Notes: generated by a model from the sequence alone, not told the origin. Shown: positions 51,324-62,573, counted from the first letter of the stretch. The stretch is 64,000 bases of DNA from Actinomycetaceae bacterium (GCA_030527545.1 JAUNAP010000002.1:186001-250000), one strand, 5' to 3'. A program made the numbers and translations.

Positions 51324-52681
51324 GCACCCACAAGGACACTCTCTACAAGGCGGCCGGTCCGGCCCTCGACGAGCTGACGAGCGCCGACATTCCCGAATAC
51401 GTGATGTCAGGCGGCGACTGGGACGACATGGCGTCCGAGATCGAGAAGCTCGCCCACGAACGCATCGTCGTTAACCTCGGTCCCGTCCACCCCTCGACGC
51501 ACGGCGTGCTGCGTCTCATCTGCGAGATCGACGGCGAATACGTGCGCGAGGTTCGCGTCGGCACCGGCTATCTTCACACCGGTATCGAAAAGAACATGGA
51601 ATACCGGACGTGGACGCAGGGCACGACGTTTTGCACGCGCATGGACTACGTCGCCCCGTTCTTCCAGGAGGTCGGCTACTGCCTCGCCGTGGAGAAGGCG
51701 CTCGGTATTACGGATGCGATTCCGGAGCGGGCCAACCTCATCCGCGTTCTCATGATGGAGCTCAACCGCATTGCCTCTCACGTCGTCGCCATCGGCACGG
51801 GCGGCAACGAGCTCGGCGGTACGACCCTCATGACGATCGCATTCCGCGGTCGCGAGGAGATCTTGCGGATCTTCGAGCGGATCACGGGTCTGCGCATGAA
51901 CCACGCCTACATCAGGCCCGGCGGTGTCGCGCAGGATCTGCCCGCGGGCACCACCGAATACATTCGCGACCTGCTGCCCAAGACGCGCCGCGACATCAAC
52001 GAGCTACAGGACATCGTGTGCGCGAATCCGCTGTTCAAGGCGCGTTTCGTCGACGTGGCCGTTCTTCCGCTCGCCGGCGCGATGGCACTGGGCTTCACAG
52101 GACCGGGCGTTCGCGCAGCCGGGTATCCTCTCGACCTGCGTAAGACGCAGCCGTATTGCGGGTACGAGAATTTCGACTTCGACGTTCCCGTCTACGACAA
52201 GTCCGACGGATACAACCGCACGATGGTGCGTTTTGACGAGTGCTACGAGTCGCTGAAGATCATCTACCAGGTGCTCGACCGCCTCGACGAGACCGAGGGC
52301 GAGCCGGTCATGGTCGGCGATCCCACGATCGCGTGGCCCGCGCAGCTGTCGGTGGGAACCGACGGGCAGGGCAACTCGCTCGAGCACATTCGCCACATCA
52401 TGGGCGAGTCGATGGAGTCCCTCATCCAGCACTTCAAGATGGTCACCGAGGGCTTCAGGGTCCCGCCGGGCCAGGCGACCCAGCTCGTCGAACACGCGAA
52501 GGGAATACTCGGGGTTCACGTGGTTTCGGACGGCGGCACCCGCCCCTACCGGGCGCATTTCCGTGACCCCTCGTTCTCCAACCTTCAATCGCTCGCGATG
52601 ATGGCCGAGGGCGGCACCGTTTCCGACCTCATCATCGCGTTGGCAACGATCGATCCGGTCTTGGGAGGTGTGGATCGCTAA
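51320..52681 (+). CDS. nuoD: NADH-quinone oxidoreductase subunit D
   Basis: 453 aa from the ATG at 51320, overlapping the nuoC stop. Hydrogenase-like subunit forming the quinone site with Nuo[16 protein letters not shown] (quinone-binding His), [45 protein letters not shown], and [17 protein letters not shown] near the end. nuoE ATG overlaps its stop. Confidence 0.97.
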   Translation: MSTHKDTLYKAAGPALDELTSADIPEYVMSGGDWDDMASEIEKLAHERIVVNLGPVHPSTHGVLRLICEIDGEYVREVRVGTGYLHTGIEKNMEYRTWTQGTTFCTRMDYVAPFFQEVGYCLAVEKALGITDAIPERANLIRVLMMELNRIASHVVAIGTGGNELGGTTLMTIAFRGREEILRIFERITGLRMNHAYIRPGGVAQDLPAGTTEYIRDLLPKTRRDINELQDIVCANPLFKARFVDVAVLPLAGAMALGFTGPGVRAAGYPLDLRKTQPYCGYENFDFDVPVYDKSDGYNRTMVRFDECYESLKIIYQVLDRLDETEGEPVMVGDPTIAWPAQLSVGTDGQGNSLEHIRHIMGESMESLIQHFKMVTEGFRVPPGQATQLVEHAKGILGVHVVSDGGTRPYRAHFRDPSFSNLQSLAMMAEGGTVSDLIIALATIDPVLGGVDR

Positions 52682-53454
52682 TGAGCTTCTATCCCACTGA
52701 CGTTGAGGCGAGGCTGCGCGACGAGGCCGCGCAAATCATCGCCCGCTACCCGGCGGGCCACGAGCGGTCCGCCCTCCTGCCGATGCTCCACCTCGTCCAG
52801 TCCGAGGACGGCTACGTGTCTCCTGCCGGCATCGGCCTGTGTGCCGATGTGCTCGGTCTCACCCGCGCCGAGGTGTCGGCGGTCGCCACGTTCTACACCC
52901 AGTACAAGCGCCGCCCCAACGGCGAATACACGGTTGGCGTGTGCACGAACGCGATGTGCGCGGTCATGGGAGGCGACACGATCTTCGAAACGCTCGAGCA
53001 CGAGCTGGGGATCGGCCACGAAGAAACCACGCCCGACGGCAAGATCACGCTCGAGGCGCTCGAATGCAACGCGGCGTGCGACTATGCGCCTGTCATCATG
53101 GTCAATTGGGAGTTTTTCGATAATCAGACTCCCGCTTCTGCCAAACAGCTCGTCGACGACATTCGCGCCGGGCGCGACATCCACCCGACGCGCGGCCCGC
53201 AGGTGTGTCCGACCTTCAAGGAAGCGAGCCACATTCTCGCCGGTTTTGCCGATGTCGAGTCGGCCCACGAGGGCGTCTCGGCGGGCGAGCCGACCCTGTG
53301 GGGACTCAAGGTTGCGCGCGAACGCGGCATGAGCGCCCCGGTGTGCGAGGACGCCGCAGCCACGAACTCAGGTGAGGTCGAGAAGGCCGGTACGAAGCCT
53401 GTCGGGCGCGAGGGTTCCTCGGCTGAATACTCCACGAAGGAGGGCGACAAGTGA
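52681..53454 (+). CDS. nuoE: NADH-quinone oxidoreductase subunit E
   Basis: 257 aa, ATG at 52681 sharing one base with the nuoD stop. Holds the [2Fe-2S] cluster N1a: CTNAMC and ECNAACDYAPVIMVN supply the four Cys. The last 65 residues are an extension rich in Gly, Glu and Ala, common in actinobacterial NuoE. It pairs with NuoF to form the NADH-oxidising tip. Confidence 0.96.
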   Translation: MSFYPTDVEARLRDEAAQIIARYPAGHERSALLPMLHLVQSEDGYVSPAGIGLCADVLGLTRAEVSAVATFYTQYKRRPNGEYTVGVCTNAMCAVMGGDTIFETLEHELGIGHEETTPDGKITLEALECNAACDYAPVIMVNWEFFDNQTPASAKQLVDDIRAGRDIHPTRGPQVCPTFKEASHILAGFADVESAHEGVSAGEPTLWGLKVARERGMSAPVCEDAAATNSGEVEKAGTKPVGREGSSAEYSTKEGDK

Positions 53455-54752
53455 GCACGATCGCCAACCCGATCGGCCTCACGCCGATCACCTCGGCCTA
53501 CTACGATGAACCAGGTTCGTGGCGGCTGGAAAAGTACCTGTCGCACGGCGGCTACGAGGGCCTCAAGCGTGCGCGAGCGATGTCGCGCGAAGACATCATC
53601 GAGGCGGTCAAGAACGCGGGCGTGCGCGGGCGCGGTGGCGCCGGCTTCCCCACGGGTCTCAAGTGGTCCTTCCTGCCGCCTGACGATGGCGAAGCCCGCT
53701 ACCTGACCGTCAACTGTGACGAGTCGGAGCCGGGCACGTGCAAGGACATTCCGATGGTCATGGCGAACCCGCACATGCTCATCGAGGGCGTCGCCATCAC
53801 GTCGCTGGCGATCCGTTGCACGCACGCGTTCATCTATATTCGTGGCGAGGTCGTCCACGCCTACAACCGCCTGCTCGTGGCGATTAGGGAGGCCGAGGAG
53901 GCCGGACTGCTGGGCGATCTGCGTATCATCGCCCACGCGGGTGCCGGCGCATACATTTGTGGGGAGGAGACGGCGCTGCTCGATTCGCTCGAGGGTCGCC
54001 GAGGCCACCCGCGTCTCAAGCCCCCCTTCCCGGCCGTCGAGGGGCTCTACGCGCGCCCGACGGTGATCAACAATGCGGAAACGATCGCCCAGGTCGCGGC
54101 GGTGTTCCTCAACTCTGCGGAGTGGTTTGCTTCCATGGGCACGGAGAAGGCCAAGGGCTACGGCCTGTTCAATATCTCCGGCCACGTCAAGCATCCCGGC
54201 CAATACGAGGCCCCCTTCGGCATCACCATGCGCGAGCTGCTGGAGATGTCTGGCGGTATCCGTGAGGGGCACACTTTGAAGTTCTGGAGTCCCGGTGGCT
54301 CGTCGACGGGCCTGTGGACCGAGGAAGAGCTGGACGTGCCGCTGGCCTACGAGGAAGTCCTCGCCAACGGATCGATGCTCGGCACCCGCGCACTGCAGGT
54401 GTTCGACGACACGACCTCCGTGGTGCGCGTGATCCGCAAGTGGACCGACTTCTACCAGCACGAATCGTGCGGAAAATGCACGCCGTGCCGCGAGGGCACG
54501 TTCTGGATGAAACAGATCATGCGCCGACTCGAGGCCGGCAAGGGCCTCGAGGGCGACGTCGATCTGCTTTACGACGTGGCCGGCAATATTCTCGGTCGCT
54601 CCTTCTGTGCCCTCGGCGACGCCTCCGCGACGCCGGTGCGTTCAGCGATCGAGAAATTCCGCGACGAGTTCGAGGCGGGCCTGACGACCCCGGCGTGGGA
54701 GCTGTTCCCCTACTCGGCGTCCGAAGTCTTTACCGAAGGAGGTGCGCGATGA
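53451..54752 (+). CDS. nuoF: NADH-quinone oxidoreductase subunit F
   Basis: 433 aa from the GTG at 53451 (4-bp overlap with nuoE). Binds NADH, FMN and cluster N3: GRGGAGFPTGLKWSF (NADH loop), NCDESEPGTCKD (FMN), GAGAYICGEETALLDSLEG, and the N3 Cys set ESCGKCTPCREGTFW with a distal Cys in SFCALGDA. Intact throughout. Confidence 0.97.
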   Translation: MSTIANPIGLTPITSAYYDEPGSWRLEKYLSHGGYEGLKRARAMSREDIIEAVKNAGVRGRGGAGFPTGLKWSFLPPDDGEARYLTVNCDESEPGTCKDIPMVMANPHMLIEGVAITSLAIRCTHAFIYIRGEVVHAYNRLLVAIREAEEAGLLGDLRIIAHAGAGAYICGEETALLDSLEGRRGHPRLKPPFPAVEGLYARPTVINNAETIAQVAAVFLNSAEWFASMGTEKAKGYGLFNISGHVKHPGQYEAPFGITMRELLEMSGGIREGHTLKFWSPGGSSTGLWTEEELDVPLAYEEVLANGSMLGTRALQVFDDTTSVVRVIRKWTDFYQHESCGKCTPCREGTFWMKQIMRRLEAGKGLEGDVDLLYDVAGNILGRSFCALGDASATPVRSAIEKFRDEFEAGLTTPAWELFPYSASEVFTEGGAR

Positions 54753-57340
54753 GCGACGAGATGGTGTCCCTGACCATCGACGGCGAACCCATCGAGGTGC
54801 CCAAGGGCACGCTCATCATCCGTGCGGCCGAGCAGATGGGGATCCACATTCCTCGTTTCTGTGACCATCCGCTCCTCAAGCCGGCCGGCGCCTGCCGCCA
54901 GTGCATGGTCGAGGTTGCGATGCCTGGCCGCGACGGCGAGGTGCGCAAGATGCCGAAGCCGCAGGCCGCCTGCACGATGACCTGCACGCCCGGCATGGAG
55001 GTGTACACGCAGCGAACGAGCGACGTGGCGAAGAAGGCCCAGGAGGGCCAGCTCGAGTTCCTCCTCATCAACCACCCGCTCGACTGCCCGATCTGCGATA
55101 AGGGCGGCGAGTGTCCGCTGCAGAACCAGGCGATGAGCCACGGCCGTCTGCATTCACGGTTCACCGATGTCAAGCGCACGTGGCCGAAGCCGGTCGAGCT
55201 TTCGGCTCAGATCCTCCTTGATCGCGAGCGTTGCGTGTTGTGTCAACGGTGCGTGCGGTTCAGCAAGGAGATCGCCGGTGACGCGTTCATCGACCTCCAG
55301 GGGCGTGGCGGCGGGTCGCGTCGCGGAGACGACCACGATTTCCTTGGGGAGAACATTGGTGGTTTCGACGCGAAAGTCTTGGGCTTCGCTTCTGCTGGCG
55401 ACCTTACCGACGCCGCCGATCCCACGATGGCCTCGTCTACGGGCGGATGCGCGCTTCGTGGTAACACCGACGCCGGTCCGACGCGTTTGGGCGAGCAGGA
55501 TGCTACGGGCGCGTTGTTTGCCTCGTATTTCTCGGGTAACACGATCCAGATCTGCCCGGTAGGCGCCCTGACGTCGAAGGATTACCGCTTCCGGGCCCGC
55601 CCGTTCGATCTGTCCTCGACACGCGGGGTGAGCGAGCACGACGCCTCGGGCTCGTCGTTGCGTACGGACATTCGCCGCGGACAGGTCGTCAGGCGGCTCG
55701 CTCAGCGCGACATGGAGGTTAACGAGGAGTGGATCACAGATAAGGACCGCTTCGCCTTCCACTGGGCCCACGGGCCGGCCCGCCTGTCGATGCCGCTTGT
55801 GCGTATTGACGGTGAGCTGCGCGAGACCTCGTGGGCTGATGCCTTCGACGTCGCCGCGCGCGGTATCGCGGCGGCGCGGTCGAAGCCTGCCGCGGCGCTG
55901 CCGGGTGGGCGGCTGAGCTTCGAGGACGCGTTCGCGTGGTCGCGCTTCGCGCGTCTCGTGTTGGAGACGAACTCGATCGATCAGCGTACGCGCACGGGCA
56001 ACGCTGAGGAGGAGTCCTTCCTGGCCACCCACGTCGCCGGGACCGGCATCGGTGTGACCTACGGAGATCTCGAGAAGGCCGGTCAGGTGCTGCTCGTGGG
56101 CTTCGAGGCCGAGGACGAGTGCGGTTCCGTCTTCCTGCGCCTACGTAAGGGCTACCTCGCCGGAACCGTCTCTGTCGCCAGCGTCAGCGCCGTGAAGACG
56201 CCTTCGCTGGACAAGATGGGGGCCACGTGGTTCCCGGCAGTTCCCGGCACCGAAGCGGAGGTAGTGGAGGCTCTACAGCCCGGAGCCGACGGAGACGCCG
56301 GACGCGTCGCCGAGGCTTTGAGCGCCCCCGGCGCCGTCATCGTCGTCGGTGAGCGCGCCGCCGCCTGCACGGGACTGCTCTCGGCGGTCGATCGGCTGGC
56401 CCAAAAGAGTGGCGCGAAGATTGCGTGGATCCCGCGGCGTGCGGGCGAGCGCGGAGGGATCGAGGCGGGCCTGCTGCCCAGCCTCCTGCCCTTCGGACGT
56501 CTCGTCACCGACCCCGCGGCGCGTGCCGATCTGGGGGCCGCCTGGGACGCGACGATCCCCGCCGAACCCGGACTGCGCATGGCCGAGATTCTCGCCGAGG
56601 CGAAAGCCGGAGGCATCGGGACCCTGGTCGTGGGCGGCGTCGACGCGCGCGATCTGGCTGCTTCGGATGCCGCCCTCGAAGCGATGCGAGGGGCGGACTT
56701 CGTCATCAGCCTCGAAGTCAACGCGACGCCGATCACGGCCCTGGCCGACGTCGTCTTCCCGGTCGCCCCGCACGTGGAAAAGCCGGGTACCTACATCAAC
56801 TGGGAGGGCAGGCTCCGCCCATTCGGCCAGGCGCTCGTTTCGCGCGCGATGCCCGACCGAGAGGTGCTCGAGCGGCTAGCGAGCGAGTGCGATCGCCCGC
56901 TCGGTATGGACAGCCTGCGCGCGGTGCACGATCTCGCGAACGAGATCATGGACTGGGACGGCGCCGCGCCACAGATGGACCTCTACGAGGCCGTGCCGAC
57001 CCCTGTTCCCGACGCGGACGGGGTCGTGCTCGCGACCCATAAGCTCATGCTCGATGACGGTTTGCTCCAGGCCGGCGCGCCCGACCTGGCTGCCTCGGCA
57101 CGCCGCAGTGTCGCGCGGCTTTCGCAGGCAACGGCCGACGTGATCGGAGTCGGCGAGGGCGACGTCGTCGAGGTTTCGTCTCAACTGGGCCGCGTGAGCC
57201 TGCCGGTCGTCATCTGCGAGATGGCGGATCGTGTCGTGTGGCTCCCCCAGTGTTCGCCCTCTTCGCACGTCGACGCCGCCCTAGGCGTGGGCGAGGGGGC
57301 CGTCGTCACCGTGACAGCCACTACGGAGGTGAACAGGTGA
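54749..57340 (+). CDS. nuoG: NADH-quinone oxidoreductase subunit G
   Basis: 863 aa from the ATG at 54749, overlapping the nuoF stop. N-terminal [2Fe-2S] ligands in FCDHPLLKPAGACRQCMVEV and a CTMTC pair, the His-Cys cluster in HPLDCPICDKGGECPLQ, and cluster Cys in CVLCQRCVRFSKE and ICPVGALT. The long C-terminal part is a molybdopterin-oxidoreductase-like domain without cofactor residues, as in other NuoG. A loop with GRGGGSRRGDDHDFLGENIGG follows the fourth cluster region and is typical of actinobacteria. Confidence 0.96.
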   Translation: MSDEMVSLTIDGEPIEVPKGTLIIRAAEQMGIHIPRFCDHPLLKPAGACRQCMVEVAMPGRDGEVRKMPKPQAACTMTCTPGMEVYTQRTSDVAKKAQEGQLEFLLINHPLDCPICDKGGECPLQNQAMSHGRLHSRFTDVKRTWPKPVELSAQILLDRERCVLCQRCVRFSKEIAGDAFIDLQGRGGGSRRGDDHDFLGENIGGFDAKVLGFASAGDLTDAADPTMASSTGGCALRGNTDAGPTRLGEQDATGALFASYFSGNTIQICPVGALTSKDYRFRARPFDLSSTRGVSEHDASGSSLRTDIRRGQVVRRLAQRDMEVNEEWITDKDRFAFHWAHGPARLSMPLVRIDGELRETSWADAFDVAARGIAAARSKPAAALPGGRLSFEDAFAWSRFARLVLETNSIDQRTRTGNAEEESFLATHVAGTGIGVTYGDLEKAGQVLLVGFEAEDECGSVFLRLRKGYLAGTVSVASVSAVKTPSLDKMGATWFPAVPGTEAEVVEALQPGADGDAGRVAEALSAPGAVIVVGERAAACTGLLSAVDRLAQKSGAKIAWIPRRAGERGGIEAGLLPSLLPFGRLVTDPAARADLGAAWDATIPAEPGLRMAEILAEAKAGGIGTLVVGGVDARDLAASDAALEAMRGADFVISLEVNATPITALADVVFPVAPHVEKPGTYINWEGRLRPFGQALVSRAMPDREVLERLASECDRPLGMDSLRAVHDLANEIMDWDGAAPQMDLYEAVPTPVPDADGVVLATHKLMLDDGLLQAGAPDLAASARRSVARLSQATADVIGVGEGDVVEVSSQLGRVSLPVVICEMADRVVWLPQCSPSSHVDAALGVGEGAVVTVTATTEVNR

Positions 57341-58680
57341 ACACCCTTCCTATCTCGGCTCTCCTGCCCGCGCAGGTGGTCGCCGATTTCTCCGACGACA
57401 CGTGGTGGATCACGATCATCAAGGCTCTCTTGATCGTCGTTTTCCTCATCGTGTCGGTCATCATGGCGCTGTGGGTTGAGCGTCGAGGGCTCGCCCGCAT
57501 GCAAACGCGTCCGGGACCGAACGTTCACGGCCCGTGGGGTCTTCTCCAGGCGATCGCCGACGCGGTCAAGCTGCTGACGAAGGAAGACTTCTGGAAGGCC
57601 GGGGTCGATAAGGTGACCTACCTGTTGGCCCCGCTGTTGGCGGCGTTCACGGCCTTCATGGTGTACGCGGTCATCCCATTTGGTCCCAACGTTAAGATCG
57701 GTCCGATCTCAACGCCGTTGCAGCTGGCCGACTCCGAGGTCGCCGTGCTGTACATCCTCGCCATCACCTCGCTGGGTGTTTACGGCATCATCCTCGCCGG
57801 CTGGTCCTCCAACGGCACCCTGCCGCTGCTCGGATCGACTCGCTCGGCTGCCCAGATGATCTCCTACGAGCTGTCGATGGGACTTGCCCTCCTCACGGTC
57901 TTCGTTGTGTCGGGCTCGATGTCGACCTCGGCGATCGTCGAGGCCCAGTCGCCATTTTGGTGGGGCCTCGCGCTGTTCCCCTCGTTTGTCATCTACGCGA
58001 TTTCGATGACCGGCGAAGTCAACCGTCTGCCCTTCGACTTGCCCGAATGTGAGGGCGAGATCGTTGCCGGTCACATGACCGAATACTCGTCGATGAAGTT
58101 CGCGTGGTTCTTCCTGGCCGAATACATCAACATGTTTAACGTCTCGGGCGTGGCGGTGACGATGTTCCTCGGCGGGTGGCGGATCCCCTACGGCGACACG
58201 CTGTTGGGCGGCGCCCTCCACCACGGCATCTTCCCGGTCATCTGGTTTGTCATCAAGGTGTGGGTCGTCATGTTCTGCCTCATTTGGGTGCGTGGCACGC
58301 TCGTTCGTGTCCGCTACGACCAGTTCATGAAATTTGGTTGGCGCCGCCTCATGCCGATCGCGTTCGTGTGGTTCACCCTCGTCGCCGTTATGCGCGTCGT
58401 CACCCATTACGATCTCGTGACCACCCCGCAGCTGTGGCTCGGCATTGCCGTCGTCATGCTCGTCATTCTCGGTCTCATCTGGGTCTGGGGCGCGCGTAGT
58501 GACCGTAGGGCCGCCGAGGAGCAGGCGCGCCGCGAAGCCGAGCTACGCAAGCCGTTCGATGCTTTCGCCGGGGGCTACCCGGTCCCGCCAATGCCGGGGC
58601 AGCAGCTGCCACCCAGCCCACGGGCGGCCTACAAGCCCGAGGAAGTGACCGTCGGCGCTGAGGAAGGAGAAGCCAAGTGA
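57337..58680 (+). CDS. nuoH: NADH-quinone oxidoreductase subunit H
   Basis: 447 aa from the GTG at 57337 overlapping the nuoG stop. Membrane subunit at the quinone entrance with about eight helices: [35 protein letters not shown], the acidic loop [24 protein letters not shown], and [21 protein letters not shown] 55-residue Pro/Glu-rich cytosolic tail extends the C-terminus. Confidence 0.97.
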   Translation: MNTLPISALLPAQVVADFSDDTWWITIIKALLIVVFLIVSVIMALWVERRGLARMQTRPGPNVHGPWGLLQAIADAVKLLTKEDFWKAGVDKVTYLLAPLLAAFTAFMVYAVIPFGPNVKIGPISTPLQLADSEVAVLYILAITSLGVYGIILAGWSSNGTLPLLGSTRSAAQMISYELSMGLALLTVFVVSGSMSTSAIVEAQSPFWWGLALFPSFVIYAISMTGEVNRLPFDLPECEGEIVAGHMTEYSSMKFAWFFLAEYINMFNVSGVAVTMFLGGWRIPYGDTLLGGALHHGIFPVIWFVIKVWVVMFCLIWVRGTLVRVRYDQFMKFGWRRLMPIAFVWFTLVAVMRVVTHYDLVTTPQLWLGIAVVMLVILGLIWVWGARSDRRAAEEQARREAELRKPFDAFAGGYPVPPMPGQQLPPSPRAAYKPEEVTVGAEEGEAK

Positions 58681-59342
58681 GCAGGCGTAACCCGACGCGC
58701 GAAGACATGAGCTTCGAACCGGACCGCAAAGGTCCCCTCGGAGAGTTCTTCGCGCCCGTGGCCGGCTTCGGCGTGACGATCGCGTCGTTCTTCCGGCCGA
58801 CGGTGACGGAACAGTACCCCTTTGAGCCCGCGCGGACACAGCCGCGTTTCCACGGCCGCCATCAGCTCAATCACTATCCTGACGGGTTGGAAAAGTGCAT
58901 CGGCTGCGAGCTGTGCGCGTGGGCATGCCCGGCGGACGCGATTCTCGTCGAGGCGGCCAACAACACGCCGCAGGCGCAGTATTCGCCCGGCGAACGTTAC
59001 GGCCGCGTCTACCAGATCAATTATCTGCGCTGCATCTTTTGTGGCATGTGCATCGAGGCGTGCCCGACGCGTGCGCTCACGATGTCGAACGACTTCGAGC
59101 TCGCCGACCAGCACCGTGAGAACCTCATCTACGAAAAGGACGACATCCTCGCTCCGCTCGAAGACGGGATGCTCGCGCCTCCCCACCCCATGGTCGAGGG
59201 GACGACGGACGGCGACTACTATCGTGGCGAGGTGAGCGCCCCGACGGCCGCGCAGGTCACGTGGGTGCGCGAACACCGCCCCGATGATCCCACGCTCACC
59301 ACCGCGAAGGTTCGACAGGAGGCCAGCAGTGAACGTCACTGA
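58677..59342 (+). CDS. nuoI: NADH-quinone oxidoreductase subunit I
   Basis: 221 aa from the GTG at 58677 (GTGA overlap). Two [4Fe-4S] ferredoxin motifs, [12 protein letters not shown] and [12 protein letters not shown], hold clusters N6a and N6b. [14 protein letters not shown] precedes the first. The C-terminal 60 residues resemble other actinobacterial NuoI. Its 3' end overlaps nuoJ by 14 bp. Confidence 0.97.
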   Translation: MSRRNPTREDMSFEPDRKGPLGEFFAPVAGFGVTIASFFRPTVTEQYPFEPARTQPRFHGRHQLNHYPDGLEKCIGCELCAWACPADAILVEAANNTPQAQYSPGERYGRVYQINYLRCIFCGMCIEACPTRALTMSNDFELADQHRENLIYEKDDILAPLEDGMLAPPHPMVEGTTDGDYYRGEVSAPTAAQVTWVREHRPDDPTLTTAKVRQEASSERH

Positions 59343-60264
59343 TCAGTTCTCGCTGGGCGAGACGGCCTTCTTCTGGGTCGTCGCCACCGTCATGGTGCTT
59401 GCCGCCATCGGTGTTGCGACCTCGAAGAAAGCCATCCACTCGGCAGTGTGCATGGTGGGCGTCATGCTCGGCCTCGCCATGATCTACGTATCGCAGGGGG
59501 CCTACTTCCTCGGCGCCGTCCAGGTAGTCGTTTACACGGGTGCCATCATGATGCTCATCCTCTTCGTCATCATGATGGTCGGCGTCGCCGCGTCCGATAA
59601 TTACATGAAGACTCCAGTGGGCCTGAGGATTGGCGCGTGGGTCGCCGGTCTTGCCGGCGCCGCGATCCTTTCGGGAGCCCTCATCATGGCCTCCCTCCCG
59701 GCGACCGGGTCCGTCCAGGTCAGCGGTAAGGCCGCCGAGTCCAACCCGGTGGCGCTCGGTCTCCAGCTGTTTACCCAGCACCTGTTCACCGTCGAGCTCG
59801 CCGGCGTCTTGCTCATCATCGCGCCGATTGGGGCGATGTTCCTGGCCCATTCGGATCGCTTGTCGAAGCTCTTTAAGCAGCCTGAGACGGCGGAGGCGAA
59901 GATGCTCGATTACGCGGGCGGTCGCCGCCATCCCGGTCAGCTGCCGGCGCCGGGTGTCTACTCGCAGTCGAACTCCCCGGACGTGCCCGCCCTGTCCGGC
60001 GAAACCCTCGGGCCCGTCGAATCGTCCGTGCCGCGCGTGCTGCGCGCCACCGGTCAGGACCGTTCGATCGCAGAGGCCTCGCCGACGACGGCCCTCGCCG
60101 TGCGCGAGGACCGCTTCGGCGACCCGGCACAGGGCCTGCATTCCGTCGAGGCCTCGCGTTCGGTCAAGCGTTCGCGCGCGTGGGGCATGGCGGGCGAAGA
60201 GGTCGAGCGTACGCTGCGTCAGCCGCGCGAGAACCGCCGCGGCGAGGAGGTTGAGAACTCATGA
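59329..60264 (+). CDS. nuoJ: NADH-quinone oxidoreductase subunit J with long C-terminal extension
   Basis: 311 aa from the GTG at 59329 (GACAGGAGG upstream), inside the end of nuoI. Five transmembrane helices (about residues 10-185) with [23 protein letters not shown] and [22 protein letters not shown]. The last 125 residues form a charged, Arg/Glu/Pro-rich cytosolic tail absent from short NuoJ proteins (about 170-185 aa) but seen in some actinobacteria. Confidence 0.94.
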   Translation: MNVTDQFSLGETAFFWVVATVMVLAAIGVATSKKAIHSAVCMVGVMLGLAMIYVSQGAYFLGAVQVVVYTGAIMMLILFVIMMVGVAASDNYMKTPVGLRIGAWVAGLAGAAILSGALIMASLPATGSVQVSGKAAESNPVALGLQLFTQHLFTVELAGVLLIIAPIGAMFLAHSDRLSKLFKQPETAEAKMLDYAGGRRHPGQLPAPGVYSQSNSPDVPALSGETLGPVESSVPRVLRATGQDRSIAEASPTTALAVREDRFGDPAQGLHSVEASRSVKRSRAWGMAGEEVERTLRQPRENRRGEEVENS

Positions 60265-60560
60265 CCCTCACTCACTACGTCGTACTCGCTTCGATCATCT
60301 TCGCCATCGGCGCGATCACTGTGCTCGTCAGGCGTTCGGCGGTCATCTCGCTCATGGGTGTCGAGCTCATGCTTAACTCTGCCAACCTCGTTTTCGTCAC
60401 GTTTGCGAATGTGACGGGGTCGCTTGAAGGTCAGATCATGGCGTTCTTCGTCATGGTCGTCGCAGCCGCCGAAGTCGTCGTCGGTCTAGCGATCATCGTC
60501 TCCATCTTTAGAGCCCGCAGGACGACGTCGCTCGACGACGTCGCCTTGCTGAAGAATTAA
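60261..60560 (+). CDS. nuoK: NADH-quinone oxidoreductase subunit K
   Basis: 99 aa, ATG at 60261 overlapping the nuoJ stop. Three helices with the conserved Glu in [15 protein letters not shown] and the second Glu in [13 protein letters not shown], both part of the proton path. Size is standard. Confidence 0.97.
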   Translation: MTLTHYVVLASIIFAIGAITVLVRRSAVISLMGVELMLNSANLVFVTFANVTGSLEGQIMAFFVMVVAAAEVVVGLAIIVSIFRARRTTSLDDVALLKN

Positions 60561-60574
60561 GGGAGGTAGACACG

Positions 60575-62551
60575 GTGTATTCGTTGCTTGCGACACTTCC
60601 CCAGGCCCAGCCCGCCGAGGCTGGCGGCGCCGCTACGCTCGCGCCCTACATGGTTCTCATTCCGCTGGCCGTCTCCGCGTTCTTGCTCGTCGCAGGGCGG
60701 CGCACAGACAAGTGGGGCCACTGGCTCGCCGTCGTCGCCTCCTGGTCGTCTTTTGCGATCGGCGCGATGATCGTCTTCGAGATGCTCGGGCTGGAGCCTC
60801 ACGCGCGCGCCATGAGCGGGGTGTTCTTCAAGTGGATGAGCGTGGGAGACCTCTCCATCGAGGCCAGCTACCTCGTCGACCCCCTGTCGATGACGTTCGT
60901 CATGCTCGTCACCTTCGTGGGTTCTCTCATTCACGTCTACTCGGTCGCCTACATGGAACACGACAGCGACCGCAGGCGCTTCTTCGCCTACCTCAACCTG
61001 TTCATCGCCGCGATGCTCACGCTCGTCTTGGCGAACAACTTCGTGTTCCTCTTCTTCGGTTGGGAGGGTGTGGGCCTCGCCTCCTACCTCCTCATCGGTT
61101 TCTGGAACCACGTGCTCGACAACGCGGTTGCGGCCAAGAAGGCGTTCGTCATGAACCGCGTCGGCGACGTCGGCCTGCTCCTCGCGATCATGGCGATGGT
61201 GGCGGTGACCTCCTCGGTGAGCTTCAGCGAGGTGCTCGGCAACGCCGAAGCGCTCATCTCGCCCGGATGGGCAACCGCGATCGGCCTGTTCTTGCTGCTC
61301 GCGGCGTGTGGTAAGTCCGCGCAGTTCCCGCTCCAGGCGTGGCTGGGTGACGCCATGGCCGGCCCGACCCCGGTGTCGGCCCTCATCCACGCCGCGACGA
61401 TGGTTACCGCCGGCGTGTACCTCATGGTGCGCGCAGGGGCGATCTTCGTGCTCTCGCCGACGGCGCAGATGTGCGTTGCCATCATCGGCGCGATCACGCT
61501 CCTCTTCGGTGCGATCGTCGGCTGTGCTAAGGACGACATGAAGAAGGTCCTGGCGGCATCGACGATGTCGCAGATCGGCTACATGATGCTCGGCGCGGGC
61601 CTGGGCCCCATCGGCTGGACGCTCGCGATCTTCCACCTCTTCGTGCACGGCTTCTTCAAGGCCCAGCTCTTCCTCGGGGCCGGTTCCGTCATGCACGCCA
61701 TGGGTGACCAGGTCGACATCCGCCGCTTCGGCGGGCTGCGCCACGTCATGAAGGTCTCGTGGATCTGCTTCGGCATTGCCTGGCTCGCGATCTTGGGTAT
61801 CCCGCCGTTCTCGGGCTTCTTCTCCAAGGAACCGATCATCGCCGCGGCGTTCAGCCCCGAGCCGTTTGGCACCCTCGGCGGGTGGATTTTCGGGCTCGTC
61901 GCCATGATCGGTGCGGGTATCACGGCCTTCTACATGTCGCGTCTGTTCTTCGTCATGTTCTTTGGCAACAAGCGGTGGACGAGCGAGGCGGAGGGCAAGC
62001 CGGTCCACCCGCACGAGGCCAACTGGCTCATGAACGGCCCCATCGTCATCTTGTCGCTGTTCTCCATCGCGCTCGGCGGGATCTTGGGTGCGACGAACTG
62101 GTTCGAGGAATGGCTCTCGCCCATCACGGGGCGCGAGGCCGGCCACCACACCGACGCGCACGAGGCCGTTCTCGACCACACCGTCATTTCGATAGCCACG
62201 CTCGGGCTCGTCATCATCGGTGTCGTCATCGCGTGGGCGCTCTTCATTCGCCGGGAGGTCCCGCAGCGTCCACCGCGTGCCGGTGCCCTTGTCACGGCCG
62301 CGCGCGCTGATCTTTACCAGGATCGCCTCAACGAGAATCTCTTCATGATTCCGGGTATGGGGCTCGTCGCCGGCGTCGGCTTCGCCGATCGCGGCATCAT
62401 CGACGGGTGCGTTCGCTTGCTCGCGCGCGCCTGCTCGGGCCTGGGCTCGGGCCTGCGGCACACGGCGACGGGCTACACCCGCTCGTACGCGGCCTACATC
62501 ATCGTCGGCGTCCTAGCCGCACTTATCATCGCCCTGTTCGTTCAGGTGTAG
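60575..62551 (+). CDS. nuoL: NADH-quinone oxidoreductase subunit L
   Basis: 658 aa from the GTG at 60575 (GGGAGGTAG upstream). Antiporter-like proton-pumping subunit with Glu in FLFFGWEGVGLASYLLIGFW, Lys in AACGKSAQFPLQAWLGDAMAGPTPVSALIHAATMV, and a second Lys in MKKVLAASTMSQIGYMM. The C-terminal lateral helix region is present, so the gene is complete. nuoM starts 22 nt later. Confidence 0.97.
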   Translation: MYSLLATLPQAQPAEAGGAATLAPYMVLIPLAVSAFLLVAGRRTDKWGHWLAVVASWSSFAIGAMIVFEMLGLEPHARAMSGVFFKWMSVGDLSIEASYLVDPLSMTFVMLVTFVGSLIHVYSVAYMEHDSDRRRFFAYLNLFIAAMLTLVLANNFVFLFFGWEGVGLASYLLIGFWNHVLDNAVAAKKAFVMNRVGDVGLLLAIMAMVAVTSSVSFSEVLGNAEALISPGWATAIGLFLLLAACGKSAQFPLQAWLGDAMAGPTPVSALIHAATMVTAGVYLMVRAGAIFVLSPTAQMCVAIIGAITLLFGAIVGCAKDDMKKVLAASTMSQIGYMMLGAGLGPIGWTLAIFHLFVHGFFKAQLFLGAGSVMHAMGDQVDIRRFGGLRHVMKVSWICFGIAWLAILGIPPFSGFFSKEPIIAAAFSPEPFGTLGGWIFGLVAMIGAGITAFYMSRLFFVMFFGNKRWTSEAEGKPVHPHEANWLMNGPIVILSLFSIALGGILGATNWFEEWLSPITGREAGHHTDAHEAVLDHTVISIATLGLVIIGVVIAWALFIRREVPQRPPRAGALVTAARADLYQDRLNENLFMIPGMGLVAGVGFADRGIIDGCVRLLARACSGLGSGLRHTATGYTRSYAAYIIVGVLAALIIALFVQV

Positions 62552-62573
62552 CGAGACGGGAGGAACAACACTT

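Noticed and set aside
60557..62461. A 634-codon open frame antisense to nuoL
   Set aside because: Its Glu/Arg/Asp/His-rich composition is a mirror of the membrane-helix codons of nuoL; nuoL is intact.
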